Source of the DNA: Pseudonocardia cypriaca
GTDB lineage: Bacteria > Actinomycetota > Actinomycetes > Mycobacteriales > Pseudonocardiaceae
Direction of reading: 5' to 3'
Assembly (NCBI RefSeq): GCF_006717045.1
Contig: NZ_VFPH01000001.1
Location: 3,472,001-3,536,000 of the forward strand
DNA length: 64,000 bases
Numbering within the stretch: the stretch's first letter is position 1; every line of letters begins with the position of its first letter. Position numbers and translations under genes: made by a program. The notes under the pieces were generated by a model. The model saw only the letters and a list, made by a program, of their open reading frames with translations, had not been told where the DNA came from and made no database searches. Shown here piece by piece: positions 8,325-16,468 of this stretch.

Positions 8325-9101
8325 TCACGACGGCCCGCGCAGCGGCAGCCAGGCCAGCACGTCCTGGATCCGGGCGTCCCAGTAGGCCCAGTCGTGGTCG
8401 CCCGGGGAGAACTCGGCGCGAAGCGGCACCCCGGCGGCCGCGCAGGTGTCGCGGAACGCCTCGTTCTCGGGGAGCAGGACGTCCTCGGTGCCACAGCACA
8501 GGTAGAGCGAAGGCAGGTCCGCCGGCTCGGCGCCGCGCAGCAGCGCGTGGAGGTCGTGCGGGCCCCCTGCGACGTCCTCGTCGCCGAACACGCGCTCGTA
8601 CAGGCGCGGGTCCTCCGGGCGGGACCGCCGGCGCGCAGCGATGTCCAGGGCGCCAGACAGGCTGGCGGCCGCCGCGAACCGCTCCGGGTGCCGCAGCGCC
8701 CAGCGGAACGCGCCGTACCCGCCCATCGACAGGCCGGCGACGAACGTGTCCTCCCGCAGGGACGAGATCCGGAAGAAGTCCCCCACCAGCGCGGGCAGCT
8801 CCTCGGACAGGAACGTCCAGTAGCGGCCGCCGTAGGCCTGGTCGGCGTAGAAGCTGCGGTGCACCTGCGGCATCACCACCGCCAGCCCGAGCGACGCCGC
8901 GTAGCGCTCGATCGACGTGCGCCGCAGCCAGGTCGTGTCGTCGTCGGAGAGGCCGTGCAGCAGGTAGAGCACCGGGGGCGGCCCGTCACCCCCGGCGCCC
9001 GCCATGCCGATCTGGGTCGAGGTCCGCTGCGGCAGCAGCACGGTCATCGACGTCGACAGGCCCAGCACGTCGGAGAAGAAGTCACATCGCAGGTGCGCCA
9101 C
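8325..9101 (-). CDS. Esterase D / S-formylglutathione hydrolase-like esterase
   Basis: This 258-residue alpha/beta hydrolase has the nucleophile elbow G-L-S126-M-G-G, an LLHGLSDDDTTW oxyanion segment, and a C-terminal GDHDWAYWD that supplies the catalytic His. Order and length fit the esterase-D/tributyrin esterase group. I chose GTG 9099-9101 because GGGAGG lies about 10 bases upstream and the translation then begins with VVAHLRCDFF, a family-typical start; an in-frame GTG at 9125 is the alternative. No signal peptide, so probably cytoplasmic. It shares no operon with neighbours. The substrate is likely a short-chain ester or thioester. Confidence 0.82.
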   Translation of the reverse strand: MAHLRCDFFSDVLGLSTSMTVLLPQRTSTQIGMAGAGGDGPPPVLYLLHGLSDDDTTWLRRTSIERYAASLGLAVVMPQVHRSFYADQAYGGRYWTFLSEELPALVGDFFRISSLREDTFVAGLSMGGYGAFRWALRHPERFAAAASLSGALDIAARRRSRPEDPRLYERVFGDEDVAGGPHDLHALLRGAEPADLPSLYLCCGTEDVLLPENEAFRDTCAAAGVPLRAEFSPGDHDWAYWDARIQDVLAWLPLRGPS

Positions 9102-9138
9102 AACCGGTGATCCTCCCGCGTCCACCTGCCCCTCGCGC

Positions 9139-9206
9139 TTGACAGCGTTTACCGGCCCTGTTGCGATCTACCCGAATCACCCATCCGACCCGGGTGAGCG
9201 ATTCGG
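9139..9206 (+). promoter_or_regulatory. Promoter and leader hairpin upstream of the Nramp-like gene
   Basis: TTGACA at 9139-9144 is followed after 17 bases by TGCGAT (9162-9167), a plausible sigma-70-type promoter for the gene at 9252. The leader then contains CCGAATCACCC (9172-9182) and GGGTGAGCGATTCGG (9192-9206), which can pair with a 3-base bulge and a 9-base loop. The hairpin is close to the likely transcript start and may be regulatory or stabilising. It does not match a metal riboswitch that I know. Confidence 0.4.
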
Positions 9207-9251
9207 TCCACGCGGTGGCAACGAGGCCACCCTGACGCGCAAGGAGGCGCG

Positions 9252-10700
9252 GTGGTCACGAGCGACGGTCCCGGGCAGGTCCAGCCCACACTGCCGAGCA
9301 AGTACCTCCCACCGGTCGAGTTCAGGGACCTCCCCGAACCTGTGCCGCTGCGGAAGGTGGTCGGGGCGAGCGTCATCATCCTGGCCACCGCGATCGGGTC
9401 CGGGGAGATCATCCTCTGGCCCTACATCACATCCCAGATCGGCTTCATCTTCATGTGGGCCGCCGTCGTGGGGTTCGGCATCCAGTTCTTCCTGAACATG
9501 GAGATCGAGCGCTACACGCTGGCCACCGGGGAGTCCGCGATCACCGGATTCGCCCGGTTCTGGAAGCCGTGGTGGTGGCTGTTCATCGTCTTCGCGCTCT
9601 GCCAGAACTTCTGGCCCGGCTGGGCGACCGGGGCGTCCACGGCCCTGTCGTTCGCGCTCGGGCTGGGTGAGAACGCACCGATCGTCCCGATCACGATCGC
9701 GGCGCTCGTGGCCATCGGCATCACGCTCACCCTCTCCCCCGTCGTCTACCAGGCCGTCGAGAAGATCCAGTTCGTGCTGGTCGCACTGATCATGCTCTTC
9801 GTCGTCGTCGCGATCCCGGTGGCGACCACGAGCGAAGCGTGGGGTGCCCTCGTCTCCGAGGGAATCGGCGGGCCCGGCTTCCCGCTCGGACACGAGAACC
9901 TGGACATCGCGCTGCTCCTGGGTGCGTTGGCCTTCGCCGGCGCGGGCGGTGCGAACAACCTGGTGCAGAGCAACTACATCCGGGACAAGGGCATGGGGAT
10001 GGGCCAGTACATCCCCAAGATCGTCTCGCCCATCACCGGGCACGAGGAGGCGAAGCCCTCACTCGGGTACATGTTCCCGACCGACGACGAGAACATGCGG
10101 CGGTGGCGCGGCTGGTGGAAGGTCGCGAACCTGGAGCAGTTCCTCACCTTCTTCGTCATCGGCGTCGTGTCGCTCATCATCATGTCGGTGCTGGCCTACT
10201 CGACGCTGCCACTCGGCCAGGTGGAGGAGCGGAACCTCGACTTCCTGTTCCTGGAGGGGCAGACCCTGCAGGAGACCGTGGCACCGTGGTTCGGCACCGC
10301 CTTCTGGCTCACCGCGGTCATCACGCTGTTCTCGACCAACCTCGGCATCCTGGACTACACGAGCCGCCTGATCGCCGACCAGCTCAAGATCAACGCGCTC
10401 AAGGACAGCCAGGTCTGGACCGAGAGCCGGATCTACGCCGCCGTCGTCTGGCTCATGATCATCGTGGGCTCGGTGATCCTGCTGTCGGGTGTCAGCCAGC
10501 CCTTCGTGCTGCTCGTGATCTCGTCCTGCATCGCGGGCGTGCAGATGTTCATCTACTCCGGACTGCTGATCCAGCTCAACCGGAAGGCACTTCCGAAGGA
10601 ACTGCAGGTGGGAGGGGTGCGGCTCGCGGTGCTGGCCGTGTCGTTCCTCTTCTTCGGCTTCCTGTCGGTGTTGCTCGTCCTCGACAACATCGGCGGCTGA
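9252..10700 (+). CDS. Nramp-like transporter lacking canonical metal-binding motifs
   Basis: This 482-residue membrane protein has about 11-12 helices in Nramp (SLC11) order. In canonical Nramp proteins helix 1 carries DPGN and helix 6 MPH, which bind Mn2+/Fe2+. Here helix 1 reads ATAIGSGEIIL and the helix 6 region reads LAFAGAGGANNLVQSNYIR, so both sets of metal ligands are replaced. It belongs to an Nramp-related branch whose substrate may not be a transition metal. AAGGAGG at 9241-9247 sits 4 bases before GTG 9252. A 30-codon membrane peptide follows 7 bases after the stop. A hairpin terminator ends the unit. Confidence 0.8.
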   Translation: MVTSDGPGQVQPTLPSKYLPPVEFRDLPEPVPLRKVVGASVIILATAIGSGEIILWPYITSQIGFIFMWAAVVGFGIQFFLNMEIERYTLATGESAITGFARFWKPWWWLFIVFALCQNFWPGWATGASTALSFALGLGENAPIVPITIAALVAIGITLTLSPVVYQAVEKIQFVLVALIMLFVVVAIPVATTSEAWGALVSEGIGGPGFPLGHENLDIALLLGALAFAGAGGANNLVQSNYIRDKGMGMGQYIPKIVSPITGHEEAKPSLGYMFPTDDENMRRWRGWWKVANLEQFLTFFVIGVVSLIIMSVLAYSTLPLGQVEERNLDFLFLEGQTLQETVAPWFGTAFWLTAVITLFSTNLGILDYTSRLIADQLKINALKDSQVWTESRIYAAVVWLMIIVGSVILLSGVSQPFVLLVISSCIAGVQMFIYSGLLIQLNRKALPKELQVGGVRLAVLAVSFLFFGFLSVLLVLDNIGG

Positions 10701-10707
10701 CGATCCG

Positions 10708-10800
10708 TTGGTCAAACGACTGTGGCTGCGCGTGCTCGTGGCCCTGGTGATCTGGATGGCGCTGCTCGCCGCGATGTGGGCCATCGGCATCATCGGCTGA
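10708..10800 (+). CDS. 30-residue single-helix membrane peptide
   Basis: The frame starts TTG 10708 and stops TGA 10798-10800. The product is a basic start (VKRLWLR) followed by one hydrophobic helix, VLVALVIWMALLAAMWAIG. It begins 7 bases after the stop of the Nramp-like gene and ends 5 bases before the terminator stem, so it can only be expressed with that gene. Small one-helix subunits are known partners of several bacterial transporters; such a role here is inference. The TTG start and weak ribosome site are reasons for doubt, but the composition is clearly membrane-like. Confidence 0.55.
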   Translation: MVKRLWLRVLVALVIWMALLAAMWAIGIIG

Positions 10801-10805
10801 TCGGG

Positions 10806-10853
10806 CGTTCGGTAGCGGTGCGGGCGTCGCCTCGCCCGCATCGCTACCGAACG
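10806..10853. terminator. Bidirectional hairpin terminator
   Basis: CGTTCGGTAGCGGTGCGGGC (10806-10825) pairs with 10834-10853 over 20 bases with a single G-T position and an 8-base loop. It lies between the rightward Nramp unit (last stop 10800) and the leftward methyltransferase (stop 10878). No long U-run follows on either side, which is usual for high-GC actinomycetes. Confidence 0.75.
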
Positions 10854-10877
10854 GTCCAACCGAGGAGAACCTCGGAG

Positions 10878-11996
10878 TCAGCGACCGGCGCCCGCGTCCA
10901 CCCACGTGCCGCCGCGTCGCTCGATCTCCGGCAGGGCCGCCCTCGCCTCGCCCACGAGCTCGGAGACGAACACCAGCACGACGTCCGGCTCCGCCGCGAC
11001 CAGCTCCTCCGGCGTGATGATCGGGATGTCCCTGCCGGGCATCCGCCGGTCCTGCTTGCCCGGCGAGGCGTCGGCGACCCCGGCGAGCAGGGTGGCGTCC
11101 AGGTCGGCGAGGCGCAGCAGCGACACCGCCCGCGACGCCGCCGCATAGCCGTACACGCGGCGCCCCGCGGCCCGCTGCGCGACGAGCATCTCCCGCAGCG
11201 ACCCCGCCGTGCGCCGCACCGAGTGCTGCAGGGCGCCGACCTTGCCCGGCCGCAGCATGCCCGCGGCGAGCTCGGGCGCCGCCACGGCGTCGACCGCGGC
11301 CGTGTCCACGGCCGGCGACTCGGACGTCCGGCCCGCGACGAGCGCGACCGTGCCCCCGTAGAGGGGGAACCGGCGGGCGGTGGTGACCGTGAACCCGGCC
11401 CGCCCGAGCATCCCGATCATGGCGGGCGTGGAGTAGTAGGCGTAGTGGCCCAGCCGCAGCGCGTTCCACTGCGAGCCGGCCACGATGGCGTGCAGCGAGT
11501 GGAACTGCACCACGAGGCGGCCGCCGGGGCTCACCGCCGCCGTGCGCTCGCGCACGGCCCTGTCCTGGTCGCGCTCGTGCATCACCCCGAAGCAACCGTC
11601 GATCACCAGGTCGGCGCCGCCCTCGCGGGGCACCGCGGTGAAGCCGTGCCCGGCGAGCAGGTCCAGCCACGTGCCGCCGTGCGGGCTGGGGAACTCGGCG
11701 GCGGTGCCGCCGTCCGGGAGCGCTCCGGCCGCGACGAGCTCGCGCACGGCCTCGCCACGCTGCGCGGTGAGCGCCGCCGGCTCGGTGCCCACGACCTCCT
11801 CCGGCACGTCGGCGTCGTCGGCCAGCTGCGCCAGTCCGCAGCTCGCGCACAGCCACATCCGCAGCGGGAACAGCTCGTCCGGGCCGGGCTCGTCGATCTT
11901 CGGGAAGAGCTCGGACGACGGCTGCTCGCCGAGGTCGAGGACGATGTCTCCGTCGGTGCGGTGACAGGAACGGCAGGCGGGGCTGGCGATCACCAT
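10878..11996 (-). CDS. Sugar C-methyltransferase-like protein (NovU/TylCIII type)
   Basis: This 372-residue protein has the three-part layout of nucleotide-sugar C-methyltransferases. The N-terminal zinc module uses C8/C11 and C50/C53 (ACRSCH, WLCASCGL). A central SAM-type methyltransferase segment follows, with QFHSLHAIVAGSQWNALRLG and HYAYYSTPAMIGML. The C-terminal Methyltransf_14-like domain carries VYGYAAASRA and ends in PDVVLVF. These enzymes transfer a methyl group to C3 or C5 of a dTDP-keto-deoxysugar. The central domain is shorter than usual and the Gly-rich SAM loop is hard to find (SPHGGTWLDLLAGHGF is the best candidate), so activity is uncertain. It diverges from a 3,5-epimerase gene, supporting a deoxysugar role. 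ATG 11996 was chosen because the zinc module begins right there. Confidence 0.75.
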   Translation of the reverse strand: MVIASPACRSCHRTDGDIVLDLGEQPSSELFPKIDEPGPDELFPLRMWLCASCGLAQLADDADVPEEVVGTEPAALTAQRGEAVRELVAAGALPDGGTAAEFPSPHGGTWLDLLAGHGFTAVPREGGADLVIDGCFGVMHERDQDRAVRERTAAVSPGGRLVVQFHSLHAIVAGSQWNALRLGHYAYYSTPAMIGMLGRAGFTVTTARRFPLYGGTVALVAGRTSESPAVDTAAVDAVAAPELAAGMLRPGKVGALQHSVRRTAGSLREMLVAQRAAGRRVYGYAAASRAVSLLRLADLDATLLAGVADASPGKQDRRMPGRDIPIITPEELVAAEPDVVLVFVSELVGEARAALPEIERRGGTWVDAGAGR

Positions 11997-12125
11997 CGGT
12001 CTCCCGGATCGGTCCGGCGAACGGCACAGTGCTGTCGAATTGCTCAGCGGTAGGGTCGGCCCGAAGGCCGGGGACGTCACCCAGGCGCATCGAACCGTTA
12101 CACGAGCACCGCCGGTGGAGGCACC

Positions 12126-12683
12126 ATGCACGTCCGTGAGACCGGGATCGCCGGCCTCCTGGTGTTCGAGCCGTCGCCGCACCGCGACGAACGCGGCTGG
12201 TTCAGCCGCACCTTCGACGCCGACGTGGCGCGGGGCGCTGGCCTGGACCCGAACGCGTTCCTGCAGGACTCCCAGTCGCGCACGGTACGCGCCGGGCTGC
12301 GCGGACTCCACGGCCGGGTCGGGCGCGGCGAGGCCAAGTTGGTGCGCTGCGCGCGCGGCGCGATCTTCGACGTGGTCGTGGACGCCCGGGCCGGCTCGCC
12401 GACGTTCGGGCGCTCGGAGTCGTTCCGGCTGGACGACGAGAACATGCGCAGCATCTACATCCCGCGCGGGTGCCTGCACGGCTTCCAGGCGCTCACCGAG
12501 GCCGACACCTGCTACCGGATCGACGCCCCCCACGACCCCACCGAGGACGTCACCGTCCGGTACGACGACCCGGACCTCGCGATCGACTGGCCGTTGCCGG
12601 TCTCGATCATGAGCGAGAAGGACGCGGGTGGGCGCTCGTGGGCCGACCTGACGCAGCTGCTGGCCGCCGCGGCAGGGCGCTGA
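12126..12683 (+). CDS. dTDP-4-keto-6-deoxysugar 3,5-epimerase (RmlC-like)
   Basis: This 185-residue cupin of the RmlC family has RGLHGR (H62, catalytic base), PRGCLHGFQ (H118) and a tyrosine after the TCYRID strand (Y130). These residues fit epimerisation at C3/C5 of dTDP-4-keto-6-deoxyglucose. GTGGAGG lies a few bases before ATG 12126. It is divergent from the C-methyltransferase at 10878-11996. Together the two could supply a branched, inverted deoxysugar for a glycan or glycoside. No glycosyltransferase, nucleotidylyltransferase or 4,6-dehydratase is in the window, so the pathway must be completed elsewhere. Confidence 0.85.
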   Translation: MHVRETGIAGLLVFEPSPHRDERGWFSRTFDADVARGAGLDPNAFLQDSQSRTVRAGLRGLHGRVGRGEAKLVRCARGAIFDVVVDARAGSPTFGRSESFRLDDENMRSIYIPRGCLHGFQALTEADTCYRIDAPHDPTEDVTVRYDDPDLAIDWPLPVSIMSEKDAGGRSWADLTQLLAAAAGR

Positions 12684-12722
12684 CGCGGCGCCCGCCCACC
12701 GAGGCCCAGCCGGGCGAACCCG

Positions 12723-13319
12723 TCAGCGTTTGACCGTGTAGCGCAGGTGCAGCACGCGGTCGCCCTGAACCACCGAGTCGGGATCGTCGAGCAGGACGGT
12801 GCCGGCGTGGCTGCCGAAGAAACGCACCCCTTCGCCCAGCACCACCGGGACGACGTCCATCGCGACCTCGTCGACCAGCCCCGCCGAGAACGCCTGCCCG
12901 CCGAGGTCACCCGCGGTCACGTCGACCAGGCCGTCGCCCGCGAGCTCCTTGGCGAGCGCGATGCCCGACTCCACCGAGTCGGCGGTGTGGAACGGCGCGT
13001 CCGGGTGCTGGGCGAGCCACTCCTCGGGCAACGGCCGGTGGGTGACGACGACGAGCTCGTCCCCCGCGGCGGGCTTGCCGTCCCAGCCGTTGGTGGTGTC
13101 GAACAGGTGCCGGCCGATCACCGTGACCTTGATGGCGTCCCAGAACGGCTGCACGTGGTCGGCGGACGTCCGCGAGACCTGGAACGTCCAGCCGCTCGCC
13201 CTGGCGGACAGCTCCGCGTCGCCGTTGAAGTACCAGTCGAACAACGGCCCGACCGAGTCGTCGGGATAGGCGATGTAGCCGTCCACCGACACGACCGCCT
13301 GCATAACCACCCTGGCCAT
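12723..13319 (-). CDS. Dihydrofolate reductase-family protein (RibD C-terminal fold)
   Basis: This 198-residue protein has the RibD_C/DHFR-like fold seen in many single-gene actinobacterial proteins: MARVVMQAVVSVDGYIAYPD at the start, a central TVIGRHLFDTTNGWDG segment and the late VVLGEGVRFFGSH turn. Family members bind NADPH, but the substrate of this stand-alone group is generally unknown, and it is not a true folate reductase. An ATG 15 bases further out is possible; I used ATG 13319, which has GGGGAGC upstream. It is not linked to its neighbours. Confidence 0.82.
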   Translation of the reverse strand: MARVVMQAVVSVDGYIAYPDDSVGPLFDWYFNGDAELSARASGWTFQVSRTSADHVQPFWDAIKVTVIGRHLFDTTNGWDGKPAAGDELVVVTHRPLPEEWLAQHPDAPFHTADSVESGIALAKELAGDGLVDVTAGDLGGQAFSAGLVDEVAMDVVPVVLGEGVRFFGSHAGTVLLDDPDSVVQGDRVLHLRYTVKR

Positions 13320-13419
13320 CTCTGCTCCCCTCACCGAACGTCCGCCACTCGCTCGCGACGCTAGGGCGGAAGCCGGTCGCCACTCTTGTCCGAAACGGCC
13401 ATCACCGCCCGGCGGGTGG

Positions 13420-14595
13420 TCAGCGGGGCGCGTCGCCGATGCGGGCGATCGCGGTCGCCTGCACCGCAGCAGCGGCGAGCAGCAGACCGATCGCCGCGGC
13501 GTAACCGCCGGTCAGGTCGATCAGCACGCCCATGGCGAACGGTCCGATGCCGGCCACGGTGTAGCCGACGCCGAGGGCCATCCCGCTCGTGGCGGCGCTC
13601 GCGGCGGCGTCCGGCGTGCGCCAGGCGACCACGGCGAGGCCCAGCGGGAACCCGGCCCCCGACCCGACGCCGACGAGCGCCGCCCAGGCCCACGGCCCCA
13701 CGGCCGGGGGCAGCGGCGCGAGCATCAGGCCGATGGTGCCTGCCGCCGTGCTCGCGAGCGCGACGCCCGACCAGAACCGCCAGCGGCCGCTGCGCTCGGC
13801 CAACGCCGGTATGACGAGTGCGCCGGGCACCTGGGCCGCGGCCCACACCGCGAGCACCATCCCCGCATCGCGCGGGCTCCACCCGCGGGTCGCGAGGTAG
13901 GGCGCGAGCCAGGTCATCCAGCCGTACACGAGCAGCGAGGCGGCGGACTGGTGGGCCGCCGCGAGCCGGGCGAAGCGGTCGCGCCATGGCAGGCCGGTGC
14001 TCGCGGCCGGGGCGGCGGGCTCGACCCTGCGGGCCACCGGCAGCCACGCCGCGGCGGCGAGCACCGCGGGCACCGCCCAGACGGCCAGCGCGAGCGACCA
14101 CCCGCCCACGGCCGTGGCGAGCGGCACCGCGACCGCACTCGCCACCGTGGACGGGATCATCATCGCGACGACGTAGCCGCCGGTGACCGCCCCGGCGTGG
14201 GCGGCGAGGTGCTCCTTGACCACGCCGGTGAGCAGCACGCCCGCCACGCCGATGCCGAAGCCCGCCAGCAGGCTGCCCGCCACCAGCGGAACGGCCGCGG
14301 GCACGCCGCGCACGAGGCTGCCCAGCGCGACCAGCCCGACCGCGCCGACGAGCGCGCGTTCCGGTCCGCCACGCCGCGCGGCGGCCGGTCCGACGAGCGA
14401 GCCGGCCGCCATCATCAGCACGGCCCCGGTCTGCACGAAGCCCGCGGCGCCCGCCGAGAAACCGAGATCGGCGCGGACGGCGTCGATGAGGGGCGGGTAC
14501 CCGGCGAGCGCGGTGCGCAGGTTCAGCGCCAGCGCCAGCAGCCCGACCAGCACCACACCCGGCCGGACCCGTATAGAGGTGTAGTCTCGGTTCAT
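13420..14595 (-). CDS. CynX/NimT-type MFS transporter
   Basis: This 391-residue, 12-helix major facilitator has an early LALNLRTALAGYPPLIDAVR segment, the fingerprint of the cyanate/nitroimidazole CynX-NimT group, and a RADLGFSAGAAGF turn after it. It is probably an exporter or anion transporter; the substrate is not readable. It starts 30 bases from the divergent CGNR regulator gene, an arrangement suggesting control by that protein. A GTGTA/TACAC pair (14579-14583, 14600-14604) flanks the start codon and could be an operator. Confidence 0.85.
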   Translation of the reverse strand: MNRDYTSIRVRPGVVLVGLLALALNLRTALAGYPPLIDAVRADLGFSAGAAGFVQTGAVLMMAAGSLVGPAAARRGGPERALVGAVGLVALGSLVRGVPAAVPLVAGSLLAGFGIGVAGVLLTGVVKEHLAAHAGAVTGGYVVAMMIPSTVASAVAVPLATAVGGWSLALAVWAVPAVLAAAAWLPVARRVEPAAPAASTGLPWRDRFARLAAAHQSAASLLVYGWMTWLAPYLATRGWSPRDAGMVLAVWAAAQVPGALVIPALAERSGRWRFWSGVALASTAAGTIGLMLAPLPPAVGPWAWAALVGVGSGAGFPLGLAVVAWRTPDAAASAATSGMALGVGYTVAGIGPFAMGVLIDLTGGYAAAIGLLLAAAAVQATAIARIGDAPR

Positions 14596-14625
14596 CCATT
14601 ACACGGTAGGGGAGGCTGGTAAGGG

Positions 14626-15174
14626 ATGCAAGTCCAGCTAGACGATTACAGGGCCGGTGCGGCGCTCGCGACCGACCTCGTCAACACGGCACCCGAGGTG
14701 ATGGTGAGCACCGGCGACACCCTCCCCGACCCCGACGTGCTCGCCCGCTTCCTCGCCGACCACGACCTGCACCCAGGCGCGCCCACCGCCGCGGACCTCG
14801 CCGCCGTGCACGACCTGCGGCGCACCCTGCGCACGCTGCTGGAGGAACCCGACCCCGCCCGCGCCGCCGCGCTCACCACGGCCGCAGGCGGTCTGGAACT
14901 GCACCCCGACCCCGACGGCCACTGGCAGTGGCAGGTCCGCGCCCGGCCCGGCGCGTCGCCCGCCGACGAGCTCGCCCTCCTCACCGGCACCGCGCTGCTC
15001 GGCGTGCTCCGCGCGCTGGGGCCCGAGCGGTTCCGCCACTGCGCCGCACCGACGTGCGACGGCATGTTCGTCGACACCAGCCGTGCCGGCCGCCGCCGCT
15101 ACTGCGTACCCGAGGTGTGCGGCAACCGCATCAACGTCGCCGCCCACCGCGCCCGCCGCCGAGCCGCCGGCTGA
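14626..15174 (+). CDS. CGNR zinc-finger / ABATE-domain regulator
   Basis: This 182-residue protein has an N-terminal ABATE domain (about residues 10-130, with LATDLVNTAPEVM at the front) and a C-terminal CGNR zinc finger: FRHCAAPTCDGMFVD, RRRYC, then VCGNRINVAAHRARRR. The finger has the four cysteines and a strongly basic end expected for DNA binding. Such proteins are usually encoded beside transporters in actinomycetes. Here it diverges from the CynX-like MFS gene and is its probable regulator. GGAGG lies about 10 bases before the ATG. Confidence 0.88.
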   Translation: MQVQLDDYRAGAALATDLVNTAPEVMVSTGDTLPDPDVLARFLADHDLHPGAPTAADLAAVHDLRRTLRTLLEEPDPARAAALTTAAGGLELHPDPDGHWQWQVRARPGASPADELALLTGTALLGVLRALGPERFRHCAAPTCDGMFVDTSRAGRRRYCVPEVCGNRINVAAHRARRRAAG

Positions 15175-15226
15175 CCGGGCCGCCTCACGAGTTGCTCCGG
15201 CGGAGGCCGTGCGTCAGGTCGGTGCG

Positions 15227-16468
15227 TCAGGAATGCACCGGCGAGCCCGCGGCGAGCGGGTCCAGCGTCGGCGGGCGGGGCGTCCGCTCCGTCACGCCCG
15301 CGGTGCGCATCGGGAGCCACAGCACGAACGTGGCGCCGGCCCCGTGCGCACTGTGCACGGCCACTGCGCCGCCGTGGCTCTCGACGACCTGCCGGACGAT
15401 CGCGAGGCCGAGGCCGGTGCCCCGGTCCCGCCCGCGAGTGGCGTCCGGGCCGCGCCAGAACCGGTCGAAGACGCGCTCCTGGTGCTCCGGGGCGATTCCC
15501 GGGCCGTGGTCGCGCACGGCCAGCCAGGCCCAGCCGCCGTACCGGCCGGTGGCGAGCACGATCTCCTCCCCCGGCGGCGACACGCGCACGGCGTTGGACA
15601 GCAGGTTGTCCACGGCCCTGCGCAGCGCCTCGGCGTCGCCGATCACCCCCAGGCCGGAGGTGGGGCGGCGTTCGAGGCGAAGGCCGTCGCTGTCGGCGAG
15701 CAGCGCGAACGCGTCCGCCGCCTCGTCGGCGACCTGCCCGAGGTCGACGTCGGCGTCGGTGAACGCGGGAGCCGCTCGGCGGGCCGCGGCGAGGAGGTCC
15801 TCGATGAGGCTGCCCATCCGCTGGGTCGCCCGCGCCGTCACGGTGCTCGCCCGCCGCCGCTCGGCCGCGTCGACGTCGTCGCGCGACAGCACGGCATCGA
15901 GGTTGATCTGGATGACGGCCAGCGGGTTTCGCAGCTCGTGGGAGGCGTCGTCGATCATCTGGCGCTGCGCCGCGAACGCCCCGTCGAGCCGGGCGAGCAT
16001 GTCGTCGACGGTGTCGGCGAGGTCGCGCAGCTCGTCGTGCGGGCCGTCGAGGGCGATGCGGCGCGACAGGTCGGTGGCGCTGATCTCCCGCGCCGCCGCC
16101 GTGACCCGCTGGACCGGGCGCAGCACGCGCCCGGAGAGCCACCAGCCCACCCCGAAGCTCGCGATCAGCAGCCCGCCGAGCGCGCCTGCGGACGCGTCGC
16201 GCATGAGCTCGAGCGCCTTGTGGTTGACCGCCTGCTGCACGCTCGCGAGGTCGGCGGCCTGGAACTGCTCGCCGTCCTTCAGCACGAGCTCGCCGCCCAC
16301 CTCCTTCACCTTCTGCACCGTGATCGGGTTCAGCGGCGCGGCGTCGACGCTCTCGGACACGATCGCGTACACGGCCACGAGCACGAGCGCGGCCAGCGCG
16401 AACAGCACCAGCGAGTACGTGGCGGCGAGCCGGAACCGGATCGTCTGCGACCACGCGGGGCGCTTCAC
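15227..16468 (-). CDS. Membrane sensor histidine kinase
   Basis: This 413-residue kinase has two membrane helices (about residues 14-36 and 95-112) around a short extracytoplasmic segment, then HAMP, HisKA and HATPase. The phospho-acceptor is H177 in DDASHELRNPL. The N box (DNLLSNAVR), G1 (DHGPGI) and G2 (GTGLGLAIV) are intact. The roughly 55-residue sensor loop, between AAPLNPI and QAVNHK, has no recognisable ligand fold. It overlaps the response-regulator gene by 4 bases and is cotranscribed with it. Confidence 0.92.
   Translation of the reverse strand: MKRPAWSQTIRFRLAATYSLVLFALAALVLVAVYAIVSESVDAAPLNPITVQKVKEVGGELVLKDGEQFQAADLASVQQAVNHKALELMRDASAGALGGLLIASFGVGWWLSGRVLRPVQRVTAAAREISATDLSRRIALDGPHDELRDLADTVDDMLARLDGAFAAQRQMIDDASHELRNPLAVIQINLDAVLSRDDVDAAERRRASTVTARATQRMGSLIEDLLAAARRAAPAFTDADVDLGQVADEAADAFALLADSDGLRLERRPTSGLGVIGDAEALRRAVDNLLSNAVRVSPPGEEIVLATGRYGGWAWLAVRDHGPGIAPEHQERVFDRFWRGPDATRGRDRGTGLGLAIVRQVVESHGGAVAVHSAHGAGATFVLWLPMRTAGVTERTPRPPTLDPLAAGSPVHS

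Noticed and set aside
9168..9251. A manganese riboswitch in the leader of the Nramp-like gene
   Set aside because: Only one bulged hairpin is visible. The conserved loops of the yybP-ykoY aptamer are not found, and the transporter lacks metal motifs.
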